Source: a virus. From it: a stretch of DNA of 33,967 nucleotides. The notes below the pieces were generated by a model that was given only the letters and a program-made list of their open reading frames with translations, was not told where the DNA came from and searched no databases. Numbering within the stretch: position 1 is the first letter of the stretch; every line of letters starts with the position of its first letter. Shown piece by piece: positions 1-7,130 of the stretch. The position numbers and the translations under genes are program-made. Location: the IMG/VR virus record IMGVR_UViG_3300038701_000106, positions 1 to 33,967 of that record; one strand, written 5' to 3'.

Positions 1-62
1 GAGAAGATTCGCGCGCTGGTTTGGTATCGCACGCCATAGTCCTTGACCCACCCCCTCCCATC
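1..62. other. Left window terminus, non-coding, cos-like half
   Basis: These 62 bases lie downstream of the minus-strand gene ending at 63 and hold no gene I can support. Bases 8-18 read TTCGCGCGCTG and recur exactly at 33948-33958 near the other end. If the molecule is circular or concatemeric, this stretch joins 33901-33967 into a 129-base gap in front of the small terminase gene, the usual place for a packaging site. The repeat is seen; the packaging role is inferred. Confidence 0.4.
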
Positions 63-848
63 TCACTCATTCTTCAGCAGCAAAATGTCCATCTGGACAG
101 AGATGTTTCCAGTTCCGTTAGATACCTTGCCAAGCATACCAATGTCTGTCAGTTCTTCAAAGATCAGCGGCATCTTGAACTCATCAACCAGATTTGTATC
201 AACGCCAATCCATTCTTGAACGCGCTTAACAGGGCTATATGGTGCTGCCGTATCTAGCACTCCATTGCGCTGCAGCATCAGAACGTCAACCAGCTTGGCC
301 CCTTCCACAGCAATGCTCATGCCTTCAACAAAGCCTGTGTGATTGCGTGGTATGGTATAGCTGCCGATGCTAGTGTTGGATGTGGGGAAGCCGTTGATGG
401 GGATGGTCGCCCAGTCAGTTCCACCTGTTGCATTCTCAATTACAATGTTGCCAACGTGAGAACCAGCAGACTGTGTGCCATATGTCCCACTATCCACAAC
501 CTCAGCATCAAACAGCCGAATGAACTGCGCAGATGTCGCAGCAGATGCAGACGCACCTGCGGTTGTTAGAACCTCGCTGACCACATCACCAGTTGCATTT
601 AGACCTGTGAGCCGCACAGACCGCGCACCAGCGCCTGCAGCAGTGTCAGCGGCGTTACCGCCCGCCTTGATGCGCAATGCCGTTGCAGAGCCAACCTGTG
701 GCGTTCTGTAGGCCAACGCATCAGCGATTGGTGAGAATGTTGTGCCGACATTTGCCATGCCAAAGATATGCACAACCTCAGCATTAAGTATATTGCCGCG
801 CGATACCTGCACGCCCCAATCCAACTTATTCTTATACAACTGATCCAT
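63..848 (-). CDS. Conserved hypothetical, probably virion structural protein
   Basis: This encodes a 261-residue protein that I do not recognise as a named family. It is rich in Ala, Gly, Thr, Val and Ile with few charged runs and no signal peptide, a composition typical of beta-sandwich capsid-decoration or fibre-like proteins. The ATG at 848 is chosen over the in-frame GTG at 851 because an AGGAG lies 7 bases upstream of it. Its ATG overlaps the TGA of the HNH gene (TGATG), so the two are translationally coupled. It is the last gene of the leftward operon. On a circular map it would sit directly before the packaging site and terS, so its product may belong to the packaging or head module. 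The structural role is inference only. Confidence 0.6.
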   Translation of the reverse strand: MDQLYKNKLDWGVQVSRGNILNAEVVHIFGMANVGTTFSPIADALAYRTPQVGSATALRIKAGGNAADTAAGAGARSVRLTGLNATGDVVSEVLTTAGASASAATSAQFIRLFDAEVVDSGTYGTQSAGSHVGNIVIENATGGTDWATIPINGFPTSNTSIGSYTIPRNHTGFVEGMSIAVEGAKLVDVLMLQRNGVLDTAAPYSPVKRVQEWIGVDTNLVDEFKMPLIFEELTDIGMLGKVSNGTGNISVQMDILLLKNE

Positions 849-1192
849 CACTTTGCTCCTATCGGGTGATTAGGATCGACAGGCCAACCATCGGCCCCGA
901 TCTCAGTGCTGTATCCTAACTTCTCTTCAGATTGTATCACGCCTGAGTGACATGACCAACAAACCGCTTGCAGGTTGTCCAGATCAAAGAACTTGTCATG
1001 GTCTCCCTTGTGCGCCTCAATGTGATGCACCACCGCAGACTGTGGGTGTGACTTGCCACGCTTCAGCATACACTTGCACCGCTGGCAGGTGAACGCATCA
1101 CGCAACAGCGCACGCTCACGCAGTATACGCCATTGCTTGGTCTGATATAGCTTGCGGTATTCGTTAGCCTCTGCGCTACGCCACCTTTCCAT
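848..1192 (-). CDS. HNH endonuclease, packaging-associated type
   Basis: A 114-residue protein with the layout of HNH nucleases. There is a first zinc pair C36-x2-C39, the His pair H56-H57 followed by I-E-A-H, an Asn at N73 and the second zinc pair C78-x2-C81 followed by H82. The N-terminal part (Y-R-K-L-Y then W-R-I-L-R) matches the small HNH proteins that sit beside terminase genes in cos phages such as HK97 (gp74 type). Those are known to work with TerL in cutting cos and in head morphogenesis. On a circular map it lies upstream of terS with one gene between, which fits that role. It lacks the AP2 domain of the two other HNH genes in this window, so it is unlikely to be a homing enzyme. 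Confidence 0.85.
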   Translation of the reverse strand: MERWRSAEANEYRKLYQTKQWRILRERALLRDAFTCQRCKCMLKRGKSHPQSAVVHHIEAHKGDHDKFFDLDNLQAVCWSCHSGVIQSEEKLGYSTEIGADGWPVDPNHPIGAK

Positions 1193-1386
1193 CAGTGGAT
1201 GCTTCCATCTGCCAAGCCAAACTCCACCTCAGCAAAGCTATAGATGATGTTGAAGAACATCAGCACGCCCATCATAACGTCAGACAAATCCTCTCCATCC
1301 GCCGTGATGTCTGCCAATGCCTCTGACAGTTGCTCTGCAATCTCTTCTGCACGCTCCATGTCAGCGTCAACAACCATCGTTTTCAT
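1192..1386 (-). CDS. Small acidic hypothetical protein
   Basis: A 64-residue acidic protein of unknown function. Residues 10-35 are a charged amphipathic helix (E-R-A-E-E-I-A-E-Q type) and residues 38-55 are strongly hydrophobic (V-M-M-G-V-L-M-F-F-N-I-I-Y). The latter could be a single membrane helix or the core of a small helical bundle. Its stop region touches the HNH start, and 4 bases separate it from the gene upstream, so it belongs to the same leftward operon. No family recognised. Confidence 0.6.
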   Translation of the reverse strand: MKTMVVDADMERAEEIAEQLSEALADITADGEDLSDVMMGVLMFFNIIYSFAEVEFGLADGSIH

Positions 1387-1390
1387 GTTG

Positions 1391-1669
1391 CTATCGGTCG
1401 TGATATTGTTTCTCCTGTGCCAATTCCGCTGCCAAGGCTAGGTATGAAATCGCATCAATGATGCTGTCCTCATGATAACCATTGGCGAGGCGGGCCAACT
1501 TCAGTTCACACATTAGCACACACACAAGCCACGGCTCAATCTCATCGCCCAGATGCTGCTCCCAACGATCTGCAATGCGTGCAAAGTTAGCCTGTGGCTT
1601 ACCATACGCATCCTGTCGTGGGCCGTGGATTAGCTTGCTTGCTTCGTCTAGCGCCTGCTGTCTGTTCAT
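1391..1669 (-). CDS. DUF6378-like, all-alpha protein
   Basis: A 92-residue protein with the hallmark N-terminal block L-I-H-G-P-R-Q-x-x-Y-G, then N-F and I-A-x-x-W, a central E-L-K-L-A-R-L, and a C-terminal D-x-I-x-D-x-x-x-Y-L-A-L-A. I recognise this as the DUF6378 type, a small helical family common in phages. The closing D-x-x-x-D-x-x-x-Y-x-x-L pattern resembles MazG-like nucleotide pyrophosphohydrolases, so a role in the nucleotide pool is possible but not shown. It overlaps the next upstream gene by 4 bases, consistent with coupled translation. Confidence 0.75.
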   Translation of the reverse strand: MNRQQALDEASKLIHGPRQDAYGKPQANFARIADRWEQHLGDEIEPWLVCVLMCELKLARLANGYHEDSIIDAISYLALAAELAQEKQYHDR

Positions 1670-2112
1670 AACTTATCCTCATCACTGCACCACATAATAA
1701 TAGGCGGCGCGCTTGGTTTAACTTTGGCAACGACCTTAACGATCTTGCCGTGCTGATATGCCTGCTGCAAAGCAATCAGTGGCAGTTCTGCCTCTTCTGC
1801 TGTCACAGGATACTCATAGCCCCAGAGTTCTTCATATACCTGATCTGGTGACATCAAGTCTTGCGCAACACGCGCCACTGTCGGGGCAAACCAAGGCACA
1901 GGCGGTCTGTCTGGGTCACGCTGTGGTGGGTTCACGTTTGGCACGATGATTGCAGATACAACATCGCCAGCCTCAAGGCCAACTGCCTTGCTCACACGGG
2001 ATGCGATGATGACTTGCTCACCATTGTCCTCTCGCACCGCAAAGGCTGTCTTGGTGTCATACAGAACATTGGTAACAATCACAGTCACAAGATTGTTTTC
2101 TTCTTCACTCAT
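1666..2112 (-). CDS. Hypothetical with OB or cold-shock-like N-terminus
   Basis: A 148-residue protein when started at the ATG at 2112. A GAGG lies about 6 bases upstream of this codon; the in-frame ATG at 2127 has a weaker site. The N-terminal half alternates short strands (V-T-V-I-V-T-N-V-L, then A-F-A-V-R) and ends in G-x-E-A-G-D-V-V-S-A, the pattern seen in cold-shock and OB-fold nucleic-acid binders. The second half is mixed and unrecognised. It shares an operon with DUF6378 and the primase-helicase group. A nucleic-acid-binding role is a weak inference. Confidence 0.6.
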   Translation of the reverse strand: MSEEENNLVTVIVTNVLYDTKTAFAVREDNGEQVIIASRVSKAVGLEAGDVVSAIIVPNVNPPQRDPDRPPVPWFAPTVARVAQDLMSPDQVYEELWGYEYPVTAEEAELPLIALQQAYQHGKIVKVVAKVKPSAPPIIMWCSDEDKL

Positions 2113-2142
2113 TTGATCCTCATTCACTCACATATGAAATGA

Positions 2143-2721
2143 TTATTGGTTGCTGAATAACCCGTCAAGCCTGTCTTCCTTGAAATCAATCACCTCTGCC
2201 TGCGGGAAGTGATCCTTGACCTCAGTCATCACACGCCCCACACGGCTTTCACGATACCAGCGCAGGGCCAGTATCAACTCACGCTCAGTCACGACCTCAA
2301 TGTCGGGATGCTTCTCGCTGAACCGCTGCCATGAGCGGCCATCCTTCAGCAGCGCGTATTGCTTATCGTCAGCTTGGATCAGCCACGCCTCATCTGATGC
2401 GGGTGCAGCGCCAGATGCCAGTGCGGTTTCGTGCATGGCCTTACTGCCGCGCATACACACGCCGACCCACTTGACCACCTCATCCACATCTTGCGCCTCA
2501 ATCGCCGCGTTTAGCTTCGCCACTGCACCGCCAAACTTTTCGGCCATCTCAGGTGGGACAATCTCAACCAACGTGTCGATGCCCCAGAAGTGATCCAGAT
2601 CACGCGTCAGCTTCGTCAGGGGGGCCACTGCATAGTCGATCCTGATCTCAGTCTCATGCGCGTGCTTCGCCAGCATTCGGTCGCCTGACTTCTGCCGCTG
2701 TGGGGGCTTCATTTTTGCCAC
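2143..2721 (-). CDS. Hypothetical replication-region protein
   Basis: A 192-residue soluble protein with no family I recognise. It has a basic N-terminus (K-M-K-P-P-Q-R-Q-K), a helical centre and a C-terminal region with L-A-L-R-W-Y-R-E-S-R. The start is the GTG at 2721, because a full AGGAGG lies 8 bases upstream. The in-frame ATG at 2712 is 17 bases from that site. The Shine-Dalgarno sequence overlaps the outermost octamer of the repeat cluster at 2733-2897, so a protein that binds the cluster could also control this gene. It is the first gene after the primase-helicase in the leftward operon. Confidence 0.65.
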   Translation of the reverse strand: MAKMKPPQRQKSGDRMLAKHAHETEIRIDYAVAPLTKLTRDLDHFWGIDTLVEIVPPEMAEKFGGAVAKLNAAIEAQDVDEVVKWVGVCMRGSKAMHETALASGAAPASDEAWLIQADDKQYALLKDGRSWQRFSEKHPDIEVVTERELILALRWYRESRVGRVMTEVKDHFPQAEVIDFKEDRLDGLFSNQ

Positions 2722-2732
2722 TGCATCTGCCT

Positions 2733-2897
2733 CCTACAAATTCGTGAACTACAAACTACAAACCCTAAAGGGTTTTTGTAGTTTTTGTAGTAGGGTTCCA
2801 AAACTACAAATATCACTACAAAAACTACAAATACTACAAAAACGCATCCATAACCCATTGAAAACAAACAATATCAGTTTTTGTAGTCATTTGTAGT
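2733..2897. repeat. Cluster of 11 ACTACAAA octamers, iteron-like
   Basis: Between the primase-helicase stop and the next start lies an AT-rich non-coding stretch packed with one octamer. ACTACAAA occurs forward at 2748, 2755, 2803, 2815, 2824 and 2833, with a variant CCTACAAA at 2733. It occurs inverted (TTTGTAGT) at 2775, 2784, 2880 and 2890. Spacing is mostly 9 bases (2815/2824/2833 and 2775/2784), with 7, 10 and 12 elsewhere. The copies at 2755 and 2775 extend into a near-perfect inverted repeat, ACTACAAACCCT against AGGGTTTTTGTAGT, with a two-base centre. Such arrays of short phased repeats beside a replication gene are typical of iteron origins or of operators for a cooperative DNA binder. 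The origin role is inferred. Confidence 0.8.
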
Positions 2898-2898
2898 A

Positions 2899-5106
2899 TC
2901 ACGAAATCTTGCCTTCCTTACCCAAACGCCACAAAAAGCCCTCATTTCGCTCCATAAAGCCATTCTGAATGAGGCTTTTGACTGCCCCAGAATAGGCACT
3001 GTCGGGGTTTGATTTGTCGCTCAACTTGCCAACGGCGTGCTTCTTCAGCACCTCTTCTGAGATGCACCAGCGCGTCCCAACTTCGGGCCAACCAGTGCCA
3101 GACGGGTTCGGCATACCGATGCCATCTGAGCGCAACTGCTGGAATGACTGAATGATGATCTTCTGATTTGTGCCTTGCGGTTTCTTCGCCTTGGCCTCTT
3201 TCATTGTCTCCTCATCGGCTGGCAAGATCGTGCAAGTCGTGACCTGATCGCCATCTTCATCATTTCCCAACTCATGCACATGAAGGGTGAAGCCAAACGG
3301 CGGCTTAGGCTCCATATCGCGTTGCTTGGTGGTCTTAGCAATGCGCAGCGTATCTTCCACTTCAAGTTCAATCTCAGTGTCAGTGGCTGCACGAAGGCTG
3401 CTATGCCCACGCGCGCCCGCTGCGGTGTCCTTGCCGCTGTGATGCACCACCATGATGTGAGCATCGGTGAGATCGCGCAGCACATCCAGATTGCCGATCA
3501 GGCGGGTCATGTCCTCTGGCCCGTTCTCATTACCGCCCGCCATTGCGCGAGATAACGTGTCCACCACGATCATGGCGATGTCACCATGCTGCGCCTTCAC
3601 CTCGCCACACAGCGCCATCAGGGCAGGCATATCCACCTCTGCGCGCAGCAAGTCGATTGGCGATGGCCTGACCAACAGTGGCGCATCAGACACGCCCTTG
3701 CTCTCTCTCAGGGCATACACACGATTGCGGAACGCATTGCCACCTTCAGTCGCAAGATACAACACTGTGCCACCCCTCACACGCGCTCCGTTCCACTCCA
3801 CATTGGCTGCAACGCTGAACGCCATATCCAAGCAGAAGAATGACTTGCCCACGTTAGACGGGCCATATACCACGCTCATCTGCTTGCGGCCAAGCCAGCC
3901 CTTGATGAGATACGATGAGGCAAGCACAGGTTCGGCATCAGAAAGACTGAACACGCGATGCTTTACGATCTGCGATGGCTCTTGCTCTTCCTCTTCCTGC
4001 TGCTCATCAACCCTAACACTAGGTGTTAGACTTTGCTCACTATAGTCAGGGAAATCATACGCATCTTTCAGCACTTGCTGCGCTGTGGGTTTAGCAGGGT
4101 TAATCTCTTCGCCAAACGCGCGCACGGCGGCTGTAAAGTCCCCACGATGCTCGTAATGCACAAACAGATCAAAGGCATCGCCCCAGCAATAAAAGTCTTT
4201 CTGGTTGCCAATCCCTGCCGCAACATCACTGCCTGACAGGCTGACCCAGTGATCGCCAAAGTCCCGCACAGGATAAGACTTTGTTGACTGGTTTGGGCTG
4301 TGCCACTGGTCGGTCGATGCAAGCTGCGTGTAACCATACTTCGCCAACATATCGCTGACGTTATAACGCGCGTTAAACTCATCGACAGGATCGGCCTTTT
4401 CGGGGTTAGCCGCGCGTTTTGCTGCACGCTCCTCTTGCCTGCGCTTGCGATCCGCAGCGGCCTGCACCTCTGCCTGCTCTCGCTGATGCTTGCGGCGCAG
4501 CACCTCACGCTCAAGATAATGGCCGATTGGGTTTAGCCGTTCACCGCCATGCGCGTGAAACTCATAGAAGATCGGGTGATTGTCATCGTCCCGCTTATCA
4601 ACTGGCACGTTTGGCAGGAAGATCGGCTGCCCTGCACGGGCCAGTGCATAGTCGCACTCAATCCCTTCCTTCGCCATGCAATCGAACAGCACAGCCTGAT
4701 AGTCTGTATATACGCCACCGCTTACTGGCTGCTGCATTGGTATCAGCACACGCCATTTGCGATTGTCTGGCTTTGCGCCTGACGATGAATAGATGATGTG
4801 CGAGACATTGCCTAACACGTTGATGACTGCCTGTGAGACATCGGTGAGGCTTGGGTTGCCACTGTCCACATCAATGCAGAGTAGATGAAACACACCGCGC
4901 TGGCGCTGTGCTTCGTGTGACCGCCCATCATAGTCACAGTAGCTAGACGGGATGATAAAGTCTGCCTCACCCTTTTCCTTGCACTGCGGGAACTGGACTA
5001 AATCCCAGATGCCAGCAAGGTCGATGGTGTCATAGTTACCGCCTGTGCTTTTCTTGGTGTCGTTTTGCCCGTGGGCTAATAATAGTTTGACATCATTGGT
5101 CGTCAT
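2899..5106 (-). CDS. Primase-helicase fusion, AEP-like plus RepA-like ATPase
   Basis: A 735-residue replication protein. Residues 60-180 look like an archaeo-eukaryotic primase core: the strand L-L-C-I-D79-V-D81-S-G supplies the paired acidic residues, followed by S-S-S-G-A-K-P-D and W-R-V-L-I-P. Residues 200-235 form a highly charged Lys/Arg/Glu coil. Residues 385-620 are a RecA-fold ATPase of the AAA_25/RepA hexameric helicase type, with Walker A G415-P-S-N-V-G-K-S422, Walker B I-V-V-D516-T and the V-V-H-H-S-G-K segment at 553-559. The C-terminus may be a winged helix. It probably opens the origin and primes synthesis. The start has GAGG 6 bases upstream. The octamer cluster follows its stop directly. 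Confidence 0.85.
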   Translation of the reverse strand: MTTNDVKLLLAHGQNDTKKSTGGNYDTIDLAGIWDLVQFPQCKEKGEADFIIPSSYCDYDGRSHEAQRQRGVFHLLCIDVDSGNPSLTDVSQAVINVLGNVSHIIYSSSGAKPDNRKWRVLIPMQQPVSGGVYTDYQAVLFDCMAKEGIECDYALARAGQPIFLPNVPVDKRDDDNHPIFYEFHAHGGERLNPIGHYLEREVLRRKHQREQAEVQAAADRKRRQEERAAKRAANPEKADPVDEFNARYNVSDMLAKYGYTQLASTDQWHSPNQSTKSYPVRDFGDHWVSLSGSDVAAGIGNQKDFYCWGDAFDLFVHYEHRGDFTAAVRAFGEEINPAKPTAQQVLKDAYDFPDYSEQSLTPSVRVDEQQEEEEQEPSQIVKHRVFSLSDAEPVLASSYLIKGWLGRKQMSVVYGPSNVGKSFFCLDMAFSVAANVEWNGARVRGGTVLYLATEGGNAFRNRVYALRESKGVSDAPLLVRPSPIDLLRAEVDMPALMALCGEVKAQHGDIAMIVVDTLSRAMAGGNENGPEDMTRLIGNLDVLRDLTDAHIMVVHHSGKDTAAGARGHSSLRAATDTEIELEVEDTLRIAKTTKQRDMEPKPPFGFTLHVHELGNDEDGDQVTTCTILPADEETMKEAKAKKPQGTNQKIIIQSFQQLRSDGIGMPNPSGTGWPEVGTRWCISEEVLKKHAVGKLSDKSNPDSAYSGAVKSLIQNGFMERNEGFLWRLGKEGKIS

Positions 5107-5173
5107 TTATAACCTCTTAACTGTTAGTCGGTTCACCACTGTCCCTCGACTGACCTCTTCCTCCCCAAGACTT

Positions 5174-5205
5174 GCCCCGCGCCACTCCCAGCGCGGGGCT
5201 TTTTT
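5174..5205 (+). terminator. Rho-independent terminator, plus-strand orientation
   Basis: A perfect 9-base-pair stem, GCCCCGCGC at 5174-5182 and GCGCGGGGC at 5191-5199, closes an 8-base loop and is followed by six T (5200-5205). This is a textbook intrinsic terminator for rightward transcription, yet both flanking genes (SSB and primase-helicase) run leftward. Read leftward, the same stem is preceded by A6 and followed by AAGTCTT, so it would be at best a weak attenuator between SSB and the primase-helicase. Confidence 0.85.
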
Positions 5206-5209
5206 ATGC

Positions 5210-5821
5210 TCAGAAGGGCAGAGCGTCATCCAGATCGGCATTGGCAGGCGCAGGGCTTGCCGCTGCGAATGGATCGCTGCCTGCCGTGCCACCGACTGTG
5301 TAGCCATCAGTGGCCGCAAATGGATCGCTCTGCTGCATCTCAGCCAGTTCCAACACTTGCACAGCGCGCAGGCGCAGTGACACGCCATTCACCGATCCTG
5401 TGTTGTAAGGCACAAGCGTGACTGCCACGTTGACCTTGCTGCCCGTGGTCAGCATGAAATCGTCAGGCATGGGGTTTTTCTTGGCATCGACCTGACGCGG
5501 TGGCTGCGTCTTTTCTGTGCCATACGCGCCCTTCAGCTTGGCCTTACCGATGATGCCATCGTCTGTCTTTTTATATGGCAGATTAGCAGGCTGTTCAGGC
5601 CAGTTCTTCTTGGTGTCTTTCGCCTTGGCTTCAGTCCATGCCTGCAAGCACAGTTGGTGCAGTTTCTTGGCTTCATCTTCAGGCATGACAAATTGCATTT
5701 CATATGCCGCGCCATCATCCATCGGATCACATGGCACAGATTTCATTTCGCCGCTGTCAAACTTGTATGTGCGATTGAGGCGTGGATAACGTGCGGTTGC
5801 GTTCATTACGATGTGTTGCAT
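5210..5821 (-). CDS. Single-stranded DNA-binding protein, Enc34/DUF2815-like
   Basis: A 203-residue protein of the phage DUF2815/Enc34-type ssDNA-binding family in length and layout. The N-terminal strand pattern reads A-R-Y-P-R-L-N-R-T-Y. A central K-x-x-D-G-I-I-G-K-A-K-L block follows, then P-M-P-D-D-F-M-L-T-T-G-S-K-V-N-V and a final OB-like strand set. The C-terminus is a flexible acidic tail ending in D-D-A-L-P-F, the tip that SSBs use to recruit partner proteins. The tail also contains two copies of S-D-P-F-A-A. It lies between the exonuclease and the primase-helicase. AAGGAG sits 9 bases before the ATG. It should coat single strands during replication and recombination. Confidence 0.8.
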   Translation of the reverse strand: MQHIVMNATARYPRLNRTYKFDSGEMKSVPCDPMDDGAAYEMQFVMPEDEAKKLHQLCLQAWTEAKAKDTKKNWPEQPANLPYKKTDDGIIGKAKLKGAYGTEKTQPPRQVDAKKNPMPDDFMLTTGSKVNVAVTLVPYNTGSVNGVSLRLRAVQVLELAEMQQSDPFAATDGYTVGGTAGSDPFAAASPAPANADLDDALPF

Positions 5822-5833
5822 TTCTCTTTCTCC

Positions 5834-6637
5834 TTATGCAAACGCTTCACTTGCATCATCTAACAGCCACGCAGGCTTGCCGATGACGTTCACTTCGGGC
5901 CAGCCAGTGGTGAAGTCACCACTATCTTGCGCACGCTTGATCTGGTCAAGAGTGAGCATCACCTGATTTTTGGCCCATTTCAGGTATTCCATGCTTAAAG
6001 TGTGGATCGCCACCGCGTATGGCGGCTCTTTCTCCACAGCAATAAATGCGAATTGCTGACAGCCCAAGCCCTCAAGTTCAGTCGCTGCCATTAGGTAAAA
6101 ATACGCCTGTAAATCATACCCAAAGCCACGCACCGATTTGGCAAAGCCACGCGGCGATGCGTCCTGTGTTGTCTTGAGGTCAAGCACAGCGCGCTCTGGA
6201 AGCAGGGCATCTGGGCGGCACTTGATGGTCAAGCCAGTGTGCGGGCAAGTGTTGACGATCGACTGCTCCTTGATGCAGGTCGGGTCGTTCAGCATACGCT
6301 CCACACGCGGTGTCATCATCACGCTTTCAGCAACGGCCATAGCAAGGTCATAATCACTCTCTGTGAGTAACACAGCGCCAATGCTGTCAGCCTCTTCCTT
6401 GGCCTCTGTCCATGCCTTGCCGCGCCGTGTCTCTGGCCCCCGCTTTACGAGGTTATGCAGATCATCACGCTCAAGACACGCGGCATGGATAGCCGTGCCA
6501 ATGTCTAGTGTAGGCGATGCCTTGTATCGCTTGTTCTTCCAGTGCGCGATTGATTTCGCGTGGACAATCTTCACATCGGACGCGCTGATGCCATCGAGTG
6601 CGTGATATTGCTCATTGGTTAGGTCATCTCTAATCAT
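5834..6637 (-). CDS. PD-(D/E)XK exonuclease, RecE/YqaJ-like
   Basis: A 267-residue protein of the phage PDDEXK-like (DUF3799/RecE C-terminal) exonuclease type. The N-terminus L-T-N-E-x-Y-H-A-L-D-G-I-S-A-S-D is characteristic. The catalytic elements follow in order: G-T-A-I-H51-A, E124, P142-D143 inside K-C-R-P-D-A-L, and D153-L-K155 in V-L-D-L-K-T-T, then the Y-D-L-Q177-A-Y-F-Y helix. Such enzymes resect double-stranded ends to leave 3' single strands for annealing. Its neighbours are an SSB and a Hjc-like nuclease, so the phage carries its own recombination set. No Red-beta, Erf or RecT-like annealing protein is visible, so the SSB or a host protein may supply pairing. Confidence 0.85.
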   Translation of the reverse strand: MIRDDLTNEQYHALDGISASDVKIVHAKSIAHWKNKRYKASPTLDIGTAIHAACLERDDLHNLVKRGPETRRGKAWTEAKEEADSIGAVLLTESDYDLAMAVAESVMMTPRVERMLNDPTCIKEQSIVNTCPHTGLTIKCRPDALLPERAVLDLKTTQDASPRGFAKSVRGFGYDLQAYFYLMAATELEGLGCQQFAFIAVEKEPPYAVAIHTLSMEYLKWAKNQVMLTLDQIKRAQDSGDFTTGWPEVNVIGKPAWLLDDASEAFA

Positions 6638-6969
6638 GTCTTGTCCTTAAACCAGCCGCACCACACCAAAAACGCCTCATACGTCACCAGTGGCATCACG
6701 ACTAATGTTTCCTTGCGATCATCACGCACAAACAGCAGATCAGCGTCATCCTGATCCAGTGCGTCATAGAGAGTGCCAAACCCGCGCGCTCTGCGCTTGC
6801 ACTCTGCCATTAGGCCCAGCAATGGCCCAATCTTGATGTCGCCCTTGTAATTGCCCTTTACTGCGCCCGATAGTGGGATGCGTTCTGCGGGAATGTCACG
6901 GGCTTTGTGCCAGTTGACCACCTCTCGCTCAAAGTTTGCACCCTTGTCTCTGCTTGCTTTACCGCTCAT
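6634..6969 (-). CDS. Hjc-like Holliday junction resolvase or nuclease
   Basis: A 111-residue protein with a small PD-(D/E)XK core of the archaeal-Hjc-like type seen in phages. It has K-G-A-N-F-E14-R-E near the N-terminus, G-D44-I in the second motif and A-E56-C-K58-R in the third. The ATG at 6969 is preferred to the GTG at 6972 because it overlaps the TGA of the preceding gene (TGATG) and sits about 7 bases after AAAGG. It overlaps the exonuclease start by 4 bases. Its likely role is resolving branched DNA before packaging or during recombination. A VRR-NUC-like nuclease is an alternative within the same fold. Confidence 0.75.
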   Translation of the reverse strand: MSGKASRDKGANFEREVVNWHKARDIPAERIPLSGAVKGNYKGDIKIGPLLGLMAECKRRARGFGTLYDALDQDDADLLFVRDDRKETLVVMPLVTYEAFLVWCGWFKDKT

Positions 6970-7130
6970 CACTCTGCCTTTGGCTGTTCTGCATGAATAC
7001 CATTGCGCGCTGCCTCATCTAGCGCCGCCATACGCACGAACTGACCTAGTGTAAGACCCTTGCGGTGCGCCATGATTTCGATGGCTGACATCTGGGCATC
7101 ATTAACCCGAAACCTGATTTCTTTATCCAT
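6969..7130 (-). CDS. Ribbon-helix-helix DNA-binding protein
   Basis: A 53-residue protein starting at the ATG at 7130, with AGGAG 8 bases upstream. The in-frame upstream codons to 7187 lack a comparable site. It has the ribbon-helix-helix layout: a short strand I-R-F-R-V, helix D-A-Q-M-S-A-I-E-I-M-A-H-R-K-G, then L-T-L-G-Q-F-V-R-M-A-A. This resembles MobC/Arc-type repressors. It is the first gene of the leftward replication operon and lies beside the divergent control region, so autoregulation of that region is the natural guess. Operator sites are not proven. Confidence 0.75.
   Translation of the reverse strand: MDKEIRFRVNDAQMSAIEIMAHRKGLTLGQFVRMAALDEAARNGIHAEQPKAE

Noticed and set aside
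2733-2897. CRISPR array or tRNA-like repeats
   Set aside because: The unit is only 8 bases, occurs in both orientations and has no uniform spacers, so it fits iterons or operators rather than CRISPR.
3467-4045. 192-residue plus-strand open frame
   Set aside because: It lies opposite the ATPase domain of the primase-helicase, whose motifs are intact. Its composition (Ser/Arg/Pro-rich) is that of a shadow frame.
5107-5388. 93-residue minus-strand frame overlapping the SSB end
   Set aside because: It overlaps the SSB coding region and crosses the GC-rich terminator stem. The protein is Cys/Arg-rich without any recognisable pattern.
6969-7130. Temperate-phage repressor with lysogeny module
   Set aside because: The protein is a small ribbon-helix-helix type. 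No integrase, excisionase, CI/Cro-like pair or attachment site was found, so lysogeny is not supported.
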